A stretch of DNA of 64,000 nt from Bradyrhizobium sp. PSBB068 (GCA_016839165.1 CP069300.1:4092001-4156000); one strand, 5' to 3'; shown: positions 52,076 to 61,423, counted from the first letter of the stretch. Program-made: numbers and translations. The notes: generated by a model from the letters alone, not told the origin.

Positions 52076-52195
52076 GTCCCGGCGAAAGCCGGGACCCACA
52101 GGGATGTAGTGGTTAGAACGCGCTATGGCCCCAGCAGTAGGCAACAACAAACTTCAGTGTTTATGGGTCCCGGCCTTCGCCGGGACGACATCCGA
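52076..52195. repeat. Dispersed palindromic repeat, family B
   Basis: The arms gtcccggcgaaagccgggac and gtcccggccttcgccgggac flank about 75 bases, with cccacag / tatgggt inner arms. A related copy, split by the IS30 insertion, is at 62459-63632. It lies in the 263-base gap between the IOR and thiolase-like genes. Confidence 0.88.
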
Positions 52196-52207
52196 TATGC
52201 GGCAACA

Positions 52208-55200
52208 CTACTCCGCCGCCATCTGCCGCGGCGCGGGCGGCGGGTTGGCGAGGTCGGCGGCGAGTTGCGCGTAGCGAACCTTTGCCTCCTTGACCGCCTT
52301 GTCCTTCACCGGACCGTAGCCGCGGATGCGCTCCGGCAGCGACAGCAACTCGACCGCGATGTCGTGATTGAGCGGCGACAGCAGGTTCAGCACGGTGGCG
52401 ACATCCTTCTCGTATCCCCCGATCAGATCACGTTCGAGCTTGCGGTCGGCGCTGTAGCCGAAGATGTCGAGCGGCGTTCCGCGCAAGAAGCGGAAGCGGG
52501 CCATCACCTTGAAGGCCGACATCATCCACGACCCGAAGGCGCGCTTCTTCGGTCGGCCCTGGGCGTCGAGCCCGCCGCCGAGGATCGGCGGCGCGAGATT
52601 GAAGTTGAACTTGAACTCGCCCTCGAACTGATCGCGCAGCTGCTTCTCGAAGCGGCCATCGGTGAACAGCCGCGCCACCTCGTACTCGTCCTTGTAGGCG
52701 AGCAGCTTGGCGTAGTTGATCGCAACCGCGCGCGGCAGCGCCTCGCCGTAGCCGCCCTTGACGGCGGCATCGCGCACCTGGTCGACCAGCTTGCGATAGC
52801 GCTTGGCCAACCGTCCGTTCTGATAGTCAGTCAGAAGGCTCATGCGATGGGTGATGATCTCGTCGAGCGACATCGCATCCAGCGACTTGACGGGTGCTGC
52901 GTCGTCATCCTGCCCCTTCATCATCGCAGCGAGCCGCGCCGGATCGGCGGCAGCGAGCCGCCCGAGCTGGAACGCCTGCGTGTTCATCTTGATCGAGACG
53001 CCGTTGACCTCGATCGCCTGCTGGATCGATTCCGCAGACAGCGGCAGCAAGCCGCGCTGATAGGCAAAGCCCATCATCATGATGTTGGTGGCGATGGAGT
53101 CGCCGAGCAGCGCTTCGGCCGGCTTGGTGAAGTCGAAGAACGCGGAGTCCTTGCGCAACTCGGTCTCCAGCACGCCGGTGACCTTGCGGGTCTGGAAGTT
53201 GAAGTCACGGTTGAGGATGAAGTCCGCGGTCGGGATGATGTGGCTGTTGATGATGCCGACGGTACGGCTCGCCTCGCACAGCGTGATGGTGTCCTTCGAC
53301 ACCGCGACGACCTCGTCGGCCGCGAGCACCAGATCGGCGGTGCCGGTCACGATGCGCGAGCAGGTCACGTCGGCGGTGTGCTCGGAGAGCCGGACATGGC
53401 TCAGCACCGCGCCGCCCTTCTGCGCGAGGCCGGACATGTCGAGGATCATCGAGGCCTTGCCCTCGATATGCGCGGCCATGCCGAGCAGCGCGCCGATCGT
53501 CAGCACGCCGGTGCCGCCGACACCGCCGACCGCAATGTTGTAGGGCCGGTCGAGCGCGGGCTTCGAGGCCGGCTCCGGCAAGGCGCCGATATCGCCGAGT
53601 TCAGTGGGCGCGCGGCGCTTGAGGGTGCCGCCGTCGACCGTGACGAAGGACGGGCAGAAACCCTTCACACAGGAATAGTCCTTGTTGCAGGTCGACTGGT
53701 TGATGGTGCGCTTGCGCCCCAGTTCGGTCTCCAGCGGCTCGACCGAGATGCAGTTCGACTGTACCGAGCAGTCGCCGCAGCCTTCGCAGACGGCAGGATT
53801 GATCAGCACGCGGCGCGCCGGGTCCTCCATCAGGCCGCGCTTGCGGCGGCGGCGCTTTTCGGCGGCGCAGGTCTGCACGAACACGATCGCCGAGGTGCCC
53901 TTGGTGTCGCGGCACATCTTCTGGACATTCTCGAGCTCGTCGCGATGGAACAGCTTGACGCCGGGCGCGATCGTATCGGCCGGATAGGCGTCGGGATTTT
54001 CCGAGACCAGATAGATTTCGCGGATGCCTTCGGCGTGGAGCTGGAAGGTGATCTGCTGCGGCGACAAATCGCCATCGTGGCGCTGCCCGCCGGTCATCGC
54101 GACGGCATCGTTGTAGAGGATCTTGTAGGTGATGTTGGCCTTGGAGGCGATCGACTGGCGGATCGCGAGAATGCCGGAATGGAAATAGGTGCCGTCGCCG
54201 AGATTGGCGAAGATGTGGTTCTCGTTGGTGAAGGGCGCGATGCCGACCCACGGCACGCCCTCGCCGCCCATATGGGTGAAGGTCTCGGTCGAGCGGTTCA
54301 TCCACAGCGCCATGAAGTGGCAGCCGATGCCGCCGAGCGCGCGGCTGCCTTCCGGCACCTTGGTCGAGGTGTTGTGCGGGCAGCCCGAGCAGAAATATGG
54401 CGTGCGGCTGACCGGTGCCGTCGCCTGCATATGGCTCGACTGGCGGCCGTTGAACCAGTCCGCCTTGGCGCGGAGCATCTCGGCGATTTCAGGATTGAGA
54501 TTAAGTCGAAGCAGCCGTTCGGTGAGCGAGCTCGCCAGCGAGGCGACGCTGAGCTCGGCGGCGAAGGTCAGGAAGCGTTTGTCGTGATCGTCCATTTTGC
54601 CGACGATGCGCGGGCGCACGTCGTCGCGCCAGTTAAACAGCTCCTGCTTGACCTGGTTCTCGACGATCTCGCGGCGCTCCTCGACGATGAAGATCTCCTC
54701 GAGGCCGACGGCGAAGTTGCGCACGCCTTCCGGCTCCAGCGGCCAGGGCATGCCGATCTTGTAAAGGCGGAGGCCGATCTTGGCCGCGATCTCGGGCGTG
54801 ATGCCGAGCTCGCGCAACGCCTGGCGGATGTCCTCATAGCTCTTGCCGGAGGCCATGATGCCGTAGCGCGCGTTCGGCGAATCCATCGTGATGCGGTTGA
54901 CCTTGTTGGCGCGGGCAAAGGCGATCGCGGCAAAGCCCTTGTAGTCCTGCAACCGGCGGTCCTGCTCGAAACGGTCGTCGGGCCAGCGGATGTTGAGCCC
55001 ACCCGGCGGCAGCTCGAAATCGGTCGGGATGATGAACGGCGTCATCTCGTCGGTGAGGTCGATCTCGGCCGTGGTCTCGACCGTCTCGGTGATCACCTTC
55101 ATGCCGACCCAGCAGCCCGAGTAGCGCGACATCGCGATCCCCAGGAGGCCCATCTCGATCATTTCATGGATGCTGGAGGGGTAGAGGTAGGGCATCAGCG

Positions 55201-55702
55201 CTGAGATGAAGGCGTGGTCGGACTGATGCGGGACGGTGGAGGATTTTGCGCCGTGATCGTCGCCGGCGAGACAGAGCACGCCGCCATGCTTGGCGGAGCC
55301 TGCCGCGTTGCCGTGGCGGAATACATCGCCGCAGCGGTCGACGCCGGGGCCCTTGCCGTACCAGATGCCGACCGCGCCATCATATTTGGCACCGGCCGAC
55401 AGCCCGAGCTGCTGCGAACCCCAGATCGCGGTAGCAGCCAAGTCCTCGTTCACGCCGGGCTGGAATTTGATGTTGTACTGCTCGAGATGCTTGCGGGCGG
55501 CGAACAACTGCTGGTCATAGCCGCCGAGGGGGGAACCGCGATAGCCGGAGATGAAGCCCGCCGTGTTGAGGCCTGCGGCGCGGTCGCGCCTGATCTGCGC
55601 CATCGGCAGGCGGACCAGCGCCTGAATGCCGGTCATGAAGACGTGGCCGGTGCCTTGGGTGTATTTCTGGTCGAGGCTGATAGGCCCTTGGTTGATTCCC
55701 AT
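52208..55702 (-). CDS. Fused indolepyruvate ferredoxin oxidoreductase-family protein
   Basis: The 1164-residue protein joins the parts of a 2-oxoacid:ferredoxin oxidoreductase in one chain. An N-terminal pyrimidine domain (SGYRGSPLGGYD) comes first. A TPP-binding domain follows with YFCSGCPHNTSTK and GDGTYFHSG, then an Fe-S segment (VCEGCGDCSVQSNC with further Cys in CVKGFCP). A C-terminal gamma domain has GVGGTGVLTIGALL. It decarboxylates aryl or branched 2-oxoacids to acyl-CoA. The fused form is typical of aerobic proteobacteria. It heads the acyl-CoA block and could feed it; the repeat between makes a shared transcript uncertain. Confidence 0.95.
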   Translation of the reverse strand: MGINQGPISLDQKYTQGTGHVFMTGIQALVRLPMAQIRRDRAAGLNTAGFISGYRGSPLGGYDQQLFAARKHLEQYNIKFQPGVNEDLAATAIWGSQQLGLSAGAKYDGAVGIWYGKGPGVDRCGDVFRHGNAAGSAKHGGVLCLAGDDHGAKSSTVPHQSDHAFISALMPYLYPSSIHEMIEMGLLGIAMSRYSGCWVGMKVITETVETTAEIDLTDEMTPFIIPTDFELPPGGLNIRWPDDRFEQDRRLQDYKGFAAIAFARANKVNRITMDSPNARYGIMASGKSYEDIRQALRELGITPEIAAKIGLRLYKIGMPWPLEPEGVRNFAVGLEEIFIVEERREIVENQVKQELFNWRDDVRPRIVGKMDDHDKRFLTFAAELSVASLASSLTERLLRLNLNPEIAEMLRAKADWFNGRQSSHMQATAPVSRTPYFCSGCPHNTSTKVPEGSRALGGIGCHFMALWMNRSTETFTHMGGEGVPWVGIAPFTNENHIFANLGDGTYFHSGILAIRQSIASKANITYKILYNDAVAMTGGQRHDGDLSPQQITFQLHAEGIREIYLVSENPDAYPADTIAPGVKLFHRDELENVQKMCRDTKGTSAIVFVQTCAAEKRRRRKRGLMEDPARRVLINPAVCEGCGDCSVQSNCISVEPLETELGRKRTINQSTCNKDYSCVKGFCPSFVTVDGGTLKRRAPTELGDIGALPEPASKPALDRPYNIAVGGVGGTGVLTIGALLGMAAHIEGKASMILDMSGLAQKGGAVLSHVRLSEHTADVTCSRIVTGTADLVLAADEVVAVSKDTITLCEASRTVGIINSHIIPTADFILNRDFNFQTRKVTGVLETELRKDSAFFDFTKPAEALLGDSIATNIMMMGFAYQRGLLPLSAESIQQAIEVNGVSIKMNTQAFQLGRLAAADPARLAAMMKGQDDDAAPVKSLDAMSLDEIITHRMSLLTDYQNGRLAKRYRKLVDQVRDAAVKGGYGEALPRAVAINYAKLLAYKDEYEVARLFTDGRFEKQLRDQFEGEFKFNFNLAPPILGGGLDAQGRPKKRAFGSWMMSAFKVMARFRFLRGTPLDIFGYSADRKLERDLIGGYEKDVATVLNLLSPLNHDIAVELLSLPERIRGYGPVKDKAVKEAKVRYAQLAADLANPPPAPRQMAAE

Positions 55703-55945
55703 TTAGCCCTCTTTGCGCTGGTCGCGACGGCTGCTTTTTAGCTAGTCATCCGAGCTTGTTAGAACCAGTCTATGTCGGATTTTCCGGCCCGCGCAGCACA
55801 ATTCTGGGCGACCAACCCCGTCGCCCGAAAATCGCAATATCGTGCCGGGAATATCGCAGCGCCGTTTCGGTTTCTGTCGCAGGACAGGCCCGCGGCGAAA
55901 TGGCGTAACGCGTCTTGTGGACCGGAAGATGCGGAAGGTGAATGG

Positions 55946-57172
55946 ATGCGGCGACGACATCGAACGGCCGGTGCGATTCTGGTCACAGCGCTGTTGTGCA
56001 GTGCGTTCGCGGCCCGCGAATGCGCCGCTGCGCCAACCGATGACATCATTGCCCGCGGCAAGGCGCTCACGATCGCCAGCGACTGCGCAAGCTGCCACAC
56101 CGCCGATCCGGCAAAGCCGTTCGCCGGCGGCAAGCGGATCGACACGCCGTTCGGTGCGGTGTTTTCGCCAAACCTCACACCCGACCACGATACCGGGATC
56201 GGCGGCTGGAGCGAGGACGATTTCCTCCGCGCGCTGCGGATGGGGATCTCGCCAAGCGGGGCGCACTATTATCCGGCCTTCCCTTACCCCTCTTTCACGA
56301 AATTGATCCGCGACGACATCCTGGCGATCCGTGCCTATCTCGCGACGCTTCCGCCGGTCAGCAACAGACCGCCGCCGCCGCAGCTGCGCTGGCCGCTGAA
56401 CTATCGCGTGCTGATGCGCGCCTGGAACGCGCTGTTCTTCACGCCTGGTATCATCCAGCCGGACCAGAGCAAGGGCGCGGACTGGAATCGCGGCCGCTAT
56501 CTGGTCGAGGCGCTCGGCCATTGCGGCGCCTGCCACACGCCGAAGAATGCCTTCGGTGCCGACAAGCGCGATCACGCCTACGCGGGCAGCATGGTGCAGG
56601 GCATGTTCGCGCCGAGGCTCGACGGCGCCGAACGCAGCGGGCTGAAATCATGGAGCGCCGCTGACATCGTCGAATACCTGCAGAGCGGCCGCAACCGGCA
56701 CAGCCATGCCGGCCCCCTGATGTCGGAGGTGGTGGTCAATTCGACCTCGAAGATGAGCGACGCCGACGTGCGCGCCATTGCGGTCTATCTGAAGAGCCTG
56801 CCCGCCGGCGCGCCGGAGCCGCAGGTTAGCACACCCGCGCCGGCGCAAATGAGCAACGGCGAGCGGATCTATCGCGGCGCCTGCGTCGCCTGCCATGAAC
56901 TCGACGGCTCCGGTAGCCCACGGATCTATCCGCCGCTGCCCGGCAATGCCAATCTGCAATCGGCCAATCCGGCGAGCACGCTGCGCATCATCCTCGATGG
57001 CGCGCAGACCCTGACCACGCCGCGCGCGCCCAACGCCGGTTCGATGCCGGCCTACCCGAAACTGACCGACCAGGAGGTCGCCGATGTCGCGACCTATATC
57101 CGCAATTCCTGGGGCAATGCGGCGCCGGCCGTGACGGTCGACGAGGTCGCCAAAGCGCGCGCAGCGAAGTGA
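55946..57172 (+). CDS. Tri-heme cytochrome c (dehydrogenase electron-transfer subunit type)
   Basis: From ATG 55946 with GGAAGG nine bases upstream it has 408 residues: a signal peptide (AGAILVTALLCSAFAA) and three CxxCH heme sites, CASCHT (near 51), CGACHT (near 198) and CVACHE (near 316), each with a downstream axial Met candidate. This is the layout of the cytochrome subunit of membrane alcohol, gluconate or sorbitol dehydrogenases, which pass electrons to quinone. No dehydrogenase gene is adjacent, so the partner is elsewhere. It is divergent from the IOR gene. Confidence 0.92.
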   Translation: MRRRHRTAGAILVTALLCSAFAARECAAAPTDDIIARGKALTIASDCASCHTADPAKPFAGGKRIDTPFGAVFSPNLTPDHDTGIGGWSEDDFLRALRMGISPSGAHYYPAFPYPSFTKLIRDDILAIRAYLATLPPVSNRPPPPQLRWPLNYRVLMRAWNALFFTPGIIQPDQSKGADWNRGRYLVEALGHCGACHTPKNAFGADKRDHAYAGSMVQGMFAPRLDGAERSGLKSWSAADIVEYLQSGRNRHSHAGPLMSEVVVNSTSKMSDADVRAIAVYLKSLPAGAPEPQVSTPAPAQMSNGERIYRGACVACHELDGSGSPRIYPPLPGNANLQSANPASTLRIILDGAQTLTTPRAPNAGSMPAYPKLTDQEVADVATYIRNSWGNAAPAVTVDEVAKARAAK

Positions 57173-57196
57173 AGGCACGGGCGGCAAGGTAGCGCC

Positions 57197-57838
57197 TCAC
57201 CGCTCCTCGCCAGAGAACACGAATTTCGGCATCTCCCATTTGTAGCGGATCGCGAGCATCCGGAAGCTCAGGCCGAGCACGAAGGTCAGCAGGGTCCAGA
57301 CCGGAGGATTGAGGTTCAGCCCGAACGCGGTGGCATAGAACAGCCCCGTCACCACCGAGACGCTGGCGTAGAGCTCGCTGCGGAACAGCAGCGGCACCTC
57401 GTTGCAGAGGATGTCGCGCAACACGCCGCCGGCGCAGCCGGTGATCATGCCGGAGACGATCACGATCGGCAGCGAGGCGTCGACCTGCCAGGCTACGTCG
57501 CAGCCGGCCATGGTGAACACCACGAGCCCGATCGCATCGAGCACCAGGAAGGCGAGATTTAGCCTGACCACCAGTCGCGCCAGCAGGATGGTGGCGAAGG
57601 CGCCGGCCGCCGCGACCGCAAGGTAGATCGGGTTCGCGACCCAGAGCAGCGGATAATGCCCGAGCAGCACGTCGCGGATGGTGCCGCCGCCGAGCGCCGT
57701 GATCGCGCCCAGCATGCAGACGCCCGCCCAATCCATGCTGCGTCGGCCGGCCGCCAGCGCCGCCGTCATCGATTGCGCCGCAACCGCGATGAACGAGAGC
57801 ACGTGCAGCACCGAATCGGTGGGCGGCATGGTCCACAT
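57197..57838 (-). CDS. TRIC-type (UPF0126) trimeric cation channel family protein
   Basis: The 213-residue protein has seven hydrophobic helices in two repeats. Each repeat carries the family glycine turn: GGGTIRDVLLG (near 50) and GCAGGVLRDILCN (near 137). The bacterial TRIC/YicG homologues form homotrimeric cation channels; some related ones are thought to carry glycine. It is convergent with the cytochrome gene and is a single gene. Confidence 0.9.
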   Translation of the reverse strand: MWTMPPTDSVLHVLSFIAVAAQSMTAALAAGRRSMDWAGVCMLGAITALGGGTIRDVLLGHYPLLWVANPIYLAVAAAGAFATILLARLVVRLNLAFLVLDAIGLVVFTMAGCDVAWQVDASLPIVIVSGMITGCAGGVLRDILCNEVPLLFRSELYASVSVVTGLFYATAFGLNLNPPVWTLLTFVLGLSFRMLAIRYKWEMPKFVFSGEER

Positions 57839-57981
57839 TGAAAAGGCCTCATGGAACAGGTTCGGAACCAGGAATCAGCGGTTCCTGCATGAACAGGTTG
57901 CAACATTGGCGCGGAACATCCCGACGCACCAGCCATTGTCCCCTGCGTTTAGCTTTGGGGTGCTAACGGAGGAACTTTGCA

Positions 57982-58413
57982 ATGGCCTACAACCCTGACG
58001 ATCCGTATCACGCCAACCTGACCGATGACGAAATCCGCCGTCAGGCGCGCTTCAACAGCCTGGACAACGAGTTGCAGCCCGATCCGGAACTGCAGGAGGG
58101 ACCGGCCAGCGGCACCAAGGTCGCGATGTTCGCAGTTGCGGTGGCCGTAGTGCTCGGCGCGCTGTTCTACGGGTTGAACAATACGTCAGTCCACGAGGCG
58201 GGCACGACGCCGTCAACGCAGACCGCGCAGCAACAGCCCGCCAATCCGGCCGGGGCGCCCCCGGGCATGCGCGACGTGACGCCGAAGCCGAACAGCCAGC
58301 CGGGCGTGACCACGGGCGCGGCGCCGGCGCAGCCGGCCAGCCCGCCGCCGGACATGAACAAGTCTGACATGAACAAGCCCGCCGCCCCGCCGGCCGGGAC
58401 TTCGAAGCAATAA
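57982..58413 (+). CDS. Single-pass membrane protein with Pro/Ala-rich tail
   Basis: The 143-residue protein has GGAGG nine bases before the ATG. It has a cytoplasmic N-terminus (MAYNPDDPYHANLTDDEIRRQARFN), one membrane helix (VAMFAVAVAVVLGALFYGL, about 47-65) and a disordered periplasmic tail rich in Pro, Ala, Gln, with two MNKSD/MNKP repeats. The N-terminal NPDDPY..LTDDEIRRQARFN stretch looks conserved in character. The function is unknown. A strong terminator follows. Confidence 0.75.
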   Translation: MAYNPDDPYHANLTDDEIRRQARFNSLDNELQPDPELQEGPASGTKVAMFAVAVAVVLGALFYGLNNTSVHEAGTTPSTQTAQQQPANPAGAPPGMRDVTPKPNSQPGVTTGAAPAQPASPPPDMNKSDMNKPAAPPAGTSKQ

Positions 58414-58436
58414 CCGACGACATTGACCAGGCGCGA

Positions 58437-58467
58437 GCAGCGGGCCCAAACGGCCCGCTGCTTTTTT
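58437..58467 (+). terminator. Rho-independent terminator
   Basis: A perfect 10-bp stem (GCAGCGGGCC / GGCCCGCTGC) with loop CAAAC is followed by six T. It ends the 57982-58413 transcript. Confidence 0.9.
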
Positions 58468-58478
58468 GTACGCTAGAT

Positions 58479-59297
58479 CTACTTGAACATCTTGTTGAGC
58501 TCGCCGCCGGGATAGCCGTTGGCGAACTCCGTGAAGGTGCCCTTCTCCGCCATTTCCTTCGCCGCCTTCATGACGCCGCTCCAGGCCATCCGCGCCAACG
58601 CGCCGCCGACGCTGATCCGCCGCACGCCGAGATCGCCGACCGCTTGCAGCGTCAGCTCGGACGCGCCGCCGATCAGGAGGTTGACCGGCTTCGGCGCCAC
58701 CGCCTTCACGACCGCGGAAATCTCCTCTCTGGTTGAGATGCCGGGCGCGTACAGGACATCCGCCCCGGCTTCCGAATAGGCCTGCAGCCGCTCGATCACC
58801 AGATTGAGGTCCTTCTTGCCCCACAGGAACGCCTCGCAACGGCCGGTCAGCAGCGCGCCGCTGTTGTCGGCGTCGATTGCCTTGCGCGCAGCCCTGATGC
58901 GTTCGACCGCGAGCTTGTGCTCGAAGAGCACGTTGGCCGCATCGCCGGTGGAGTCCTCGATCGAGAGCCCGGCGACGCCGGTCTTGACGCCGCGCGCGAC
59001 ATTGATCGCAACCTGCTCCGGCTCGACGGCGAAGCCGCCCTCGAAATCCGCGTTGACGGGAATATCGACCGCCGCACAGATCGCGGTCAGGTGATCGCAG
59101 ACGTCATCGACGGTGACGCGGTTGTCGGCCTTGGCGATGGTCCAGGCGAAGCCCGCGCTGGTCGAGGCCAACGCCTTGAAGCCGAGATGTTGCAGCGCGC
59201 GGGCGCTGCCGGCATCAAACGGGTTCGGGATGATGAAGCATCCGCTCTCGTGCAGCTTCTTGAAGGCTGCGCGTTTGTCAGCAGTTGTCAGTGGCAT
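58479..59297 (-). CDS. Isocitrate lyase/PEP mutase superfamily protein
   Basis: From ATG 59297 with AGGGAG upstream it has 272 residues. The barrel shows IIPNPFDAGSARALQHLGF, STSAGFAWTIAKAD, VNADFEGGF (in place of DADxGYG), LSIEDSTGD and GGASELTLQAVGDLGVRRISVGG. The KKCGH Cys motif of true lyases is absent. It is the last gene of a three-gene minus-strand set with ABM and NIPSNAP proteins, divergent from an ArsR regulator. The reaction is probably a C-C or P-C bond change on a small oxoacid; the substrate is unknown. Confidence 0.87.
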   Translation of the reverse strand: MPLTTADKRAAFKKLHESGCFIIPNPFDAGSARALQHLGFKALASTSAGFAWTIAKADNRVTVDDVCDHLTAICAAVDIPVNADFEGGFAVEPEQVAINVARGVKTGVAGLSIEDSTGDAANVLFEHKLAVERIRAARKAIDADNSGALLTGRCEAFLWGKKDLNLVIERLQAYSEAGADVLYAPGISTREEISAVVKAVAPKPVNLLIGGASELTLQAVGDLGVRRISVGGALARMAWSGVMKAAKEMAEKGTFTEFANGYPGGELNKMFK

Positions 59298-59353
59298 TGG
59301 TCGCTCCCTGAAGTCATTGGCCGCGCACACATAGGCGCGCGCGCTCGGAGGCG

Positions 59354-59704
59354 CTAGTGCGGCTCATGTACCGCGCGACTATCTTTCGGCGCCTGCTCGC
59401 GCTCGTTCAGTCCGTAGTCCCGCGTCACATTCGCAACGCGCAGGCGATAATTGTCGAAAATCCGCGCGCGGCCCTTGGCCTGGGTGCGGCGGTGCTCGAC
59501 GGTGTTGCGCCAGGCTGCTACCGCGGCCTCGTCGCGGAAGAATGACAGCGACACGAACTTGCCCTTCTCGGTGATGCTCTCGAAGCGCTCGACCGAGATG
59601 AAGCCGTCGATCTCCTGCAGGATCGGCTTCAGTTCGGCGGTAAGGTCGAAATAGAGTTGCCGCTGCTCCGGCTTCGGCCAGACTTCGAAGATCACGGCGA
59701 TCAT
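59354..59704 (-). CDS. ABM-domain (antibiotic biosynthesis monooxygenase-like) protein
   Basis: The 116-residue protein is a ferredoxin-like ABM domain: MIAVIFEVWPKPEQRQLYFDL at the start, IDGFISVERFES and FVSLSFFRDEAAVAAWRNTVEHRRTQ. Relatives are cofactor-free monooxygenases, heme-degrading enzymes (IsdG-like) or structural subunits. His in VEHRRTQ is where heme-binding relatives have their axial ligand, but heme binding cannot be claimed from sequence. It is 32 bp downstream of the NIPSNAP gene and 56 bp upstream of the lyase-like gene. Confidence 0.85.
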   Translation of the reverse strand: MIAVIFEVWPKPEQRQLYFDLTAELKPILQEIDGFISVERFESITEKGKFVSLSFFRDEAAVAAWRNTVEHRRTQAKGRARIFDNYRLRVANVTRDYGLNEREQAPKDSRAVHEPH

Positions 59705-59736
59705 GGGCGCCTCCGCTCATTGTTGTTGTGCGGCGA

Positions 59737-60045
59737 CTATAGCTCGACCTTGCGCAAAAATGTCCGCTCCTCCGCGAGGATGAAGCGGTTTTGTTCCGCG
59801 AAGTTGAAGTTGGCCATGCCCTCGCTGTCCTGCCGCAGCCGCGCGCGATAGGCCTCGTAGGCGGCAAGGCTCTCGAACGAGATCAGCGCCGAGGCGATGT
59901 TGTTGGTGCCCTCGTGCGGCATCCAGTAGCCGAGCAGATCGCCGCCGCAGCGCGGGATGATCGAGAGCCAGTTCCGCGCATACTCCTCGAACATCGCGCG
60001 CTTGAACGGATCGAGCTGGTAGCGGATGAAGACGGTGATGGTCAT
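59737..60045 (-). CDS. NIPSNAP-family protein
   Basis: From ATG 60045 with AGGAGG six bases upstream it has 102 residues. It is a dimeric alpha+beta barrel: [48 protein letters not shown] and [18 protein letters not shown] proteins belong to the same fold superfamily as ABM domains; their biochemical role is mostly unknown. It is the first gene of the ABM/lyase operon, and its promoter region faces the ArsR gene 101 bp away. Confidence 0.87.
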   Translation of the reverse strand: MTITVFIRYQLDPFKRAMFEEYARNWLSIIPRCGGDLLGYWMPHEGTNNIASALISFESLAAYEAYRARLRQDSEGMANFNFAEQNRFILAEERTFLRKVEL

Positions 60046-60146
60046 TGATGGCCTCCTGAATTTTTCCGTCACCGCGGCCCGCGCAATGACGGCACGGTGA
60101 AGACTACCGCCTTGCCCAACCTCGATGCTTCGGCTATCATCGAACT

Positions 60147-60842
60147 ATGAAAGCAGGACCCGACATCTCCCGGATCGCCGCTTTGGTCGGCGATCCCGCA
60201 CGCTGCAACATGCTGACCGCGCTGATGACCGGCCGCGCGCTGACCGCGAGCGAGCTGGCGCAGGAGGCCGGCATCACGCCGCAAACCGCGAGCTCGCATC
60301 TCGCCAAGCTCGAGGCCGGCGGGCTGATCGAACCCGAGAAGCAGGGCCGCCACCGCTATTATCGTCTGAGCGACCCCGACGTCGCCGATGTGCTGGAAGG
60401 CCTGCAGGGCATCGCCGCCCGCGCCGGCCATATGCGCGTGCGCACCGGGCCGAAGGATCCGGCGCTGCGCCGCGCCCGCATCTGCTACGACCATCTCGCC
60501 GGCGATCTCGGCGTGCAGATGCTCGACAGCATGAAGCGGCAGAAGCTGGTTCGCCAGAGCAAGCAGGCGATCGAGCTGACCGGCGAAGGCAAGCGCTTCA
60601 TGGCCGAGGAGCTGCAGATCGACGCCGACGCGCTGACCCATCCGCGCCGTCCGGTGTGCAAGGCCTGCCTCGACTGGAGCGAGCGGCGGCACCATCTCGC
60701 CGGCACGCTCGGCGCTGCGATGATGGACCGCTTCACCGAACTGAAATGGGCCGCGCGCGACGCGACACCGGGCAGCCGCGTGGTCAATTTCTCGCGCAAC
60801 GGCGAGAAGCGTTTCGTAGCCCTGTTCGGCGCGGGCGAGTAA
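60147..60842 (+). CDS. ArsR-family winged-helix regulator
   Basis: The 231-residue protein starts with an ArsR helix-turn-helix (RIAALVGDPARCNMLTALMTG, LTASELAQEAGITPQTASSHLAKLEAGGLI, and the wing GRHRYYRLSDPDV). A long C-terminal half follows with CYDHLAGDLGVQMLDSM and a CKACLDWSERRHHLAG segment containing two Cys and two His that might bind metal or thiols. It is longer than usual metal-type ArsR (about 100-120), so it fits the group with an effector domain. It is divergent from the NIPSNAP operon and is its likely regulator. Confidence 0.9.
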   Translation: MKAGPDISRIAALVGDPARCNMLTALMTGRALTASELAQEAGITPQTASSHLAKLEAGGLIEPEKQGRHRYYRLSDPDVADVLEGLQGIAARAGHMRVRTGPKDPALRRARICYDHLAGDLGVQMLDSMKRQKLVRQSKQAIELTGEGKRFMAEELQIDADALTHPRRPVCKACLDWSERRHHLAGTLGAAMMDRFTELKWAARDATPGSRVVNFSRNGEKRFVALFGAGE

Positions 60843-61152
60843 CATCGCGCTTCCAGATCCGCATCGGCGATTTCATGCGCGCCGGTCGGTCACGCTTGTG
60901 TGGCGCTCCGATACATTTGCATCCGCATCGCGACGCGCGCTGCTCTCGCGCTTTTCGAAATGTTTCGAATTGATGCTGAGCTCGCTTGCGGCGCACTGAC
61001 GCAGCCGTGAGCCACAACATTCATATCGCATTCAGTCCGCAACATTATGGTCGGGGACATCGGGCATGGCTTCTGCAATGATCCGGCCGGGCGAATCGGT
61101 AGTCTAAAGTTTGTTGCGGTGCCGCAGTGCGGCCCAGATAAAAGGAGACGAC
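60843..61152. other. Intergenic region, nothing recognised
   Basis: This 310-base stretch has no supportable gene. Near its right end gccgcagtgcggc is a small hairpin in the untranslated leader of the GCG protein gene, whose ribosome site AAAGGAG is at the edge. Confidence 0.5.
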
Positions 61153-61401
61153 ATGAAGTATCTTTTTGCAGCAGCAGTTTTGGTGACGACCGCATTCGCC
61201 GGCATCAGCGCCGCTGATGCTGCTGGTGGCTGTGGCCCCGGCTGGCATCGCGGCCCCTATGGCGGCTGTGTCAGGAATCGCGGCCCCGTCGTGGTCGCGC
61301 CCGGCCCGGTCGTGGTCGAGCGTCCCGTCGTGGTGGTGCCGCGCGTCCGCGCCTGCCCCTACGGCTTCGCCTGGCGTTACGGCCGCTGCCGCCCGATCTG
61401 A
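61153..61401 (+). CDS. Secreted GCG-motif small protein
   Basis: The 82-residue protein has AAAGGAG just before the ATG. A signal peptide (FAAAVLVTTAFAGISAADA) is followed by GGCGPGWHRGPYGGCVRN, the GCG/CRPN-type motif of rhizobial small secreted proteins, then a Val/Pro repeat (VVVAPGPVVVERPVVVVPR) and CPYGFAWRYGRCRPI at the end. Four Cys could form two disulfides. The role is unknown; the family is abundant in Bradyrhizobium. It is ended by a clear terminator. Confidence 0.85.
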   Translation: MKYLFAAAVLVTTAFAGISAADAAGGCGPGWHRGPYGGCVRNRGPVVVAPGPVVVERPVVVVPRVRACPYGFAWRYGRCRPI

Positions 61402-61423
61402 TCGCGGCACGCCTCGCGCAAAC

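Noticed and set aside
52001..55204. 1067-codon open frame on the plus strand opposite the IOR gene
   Set aside because: Shadow of the fused oxidoreductase; no domain and biased Arg/Asp/Ala composition.
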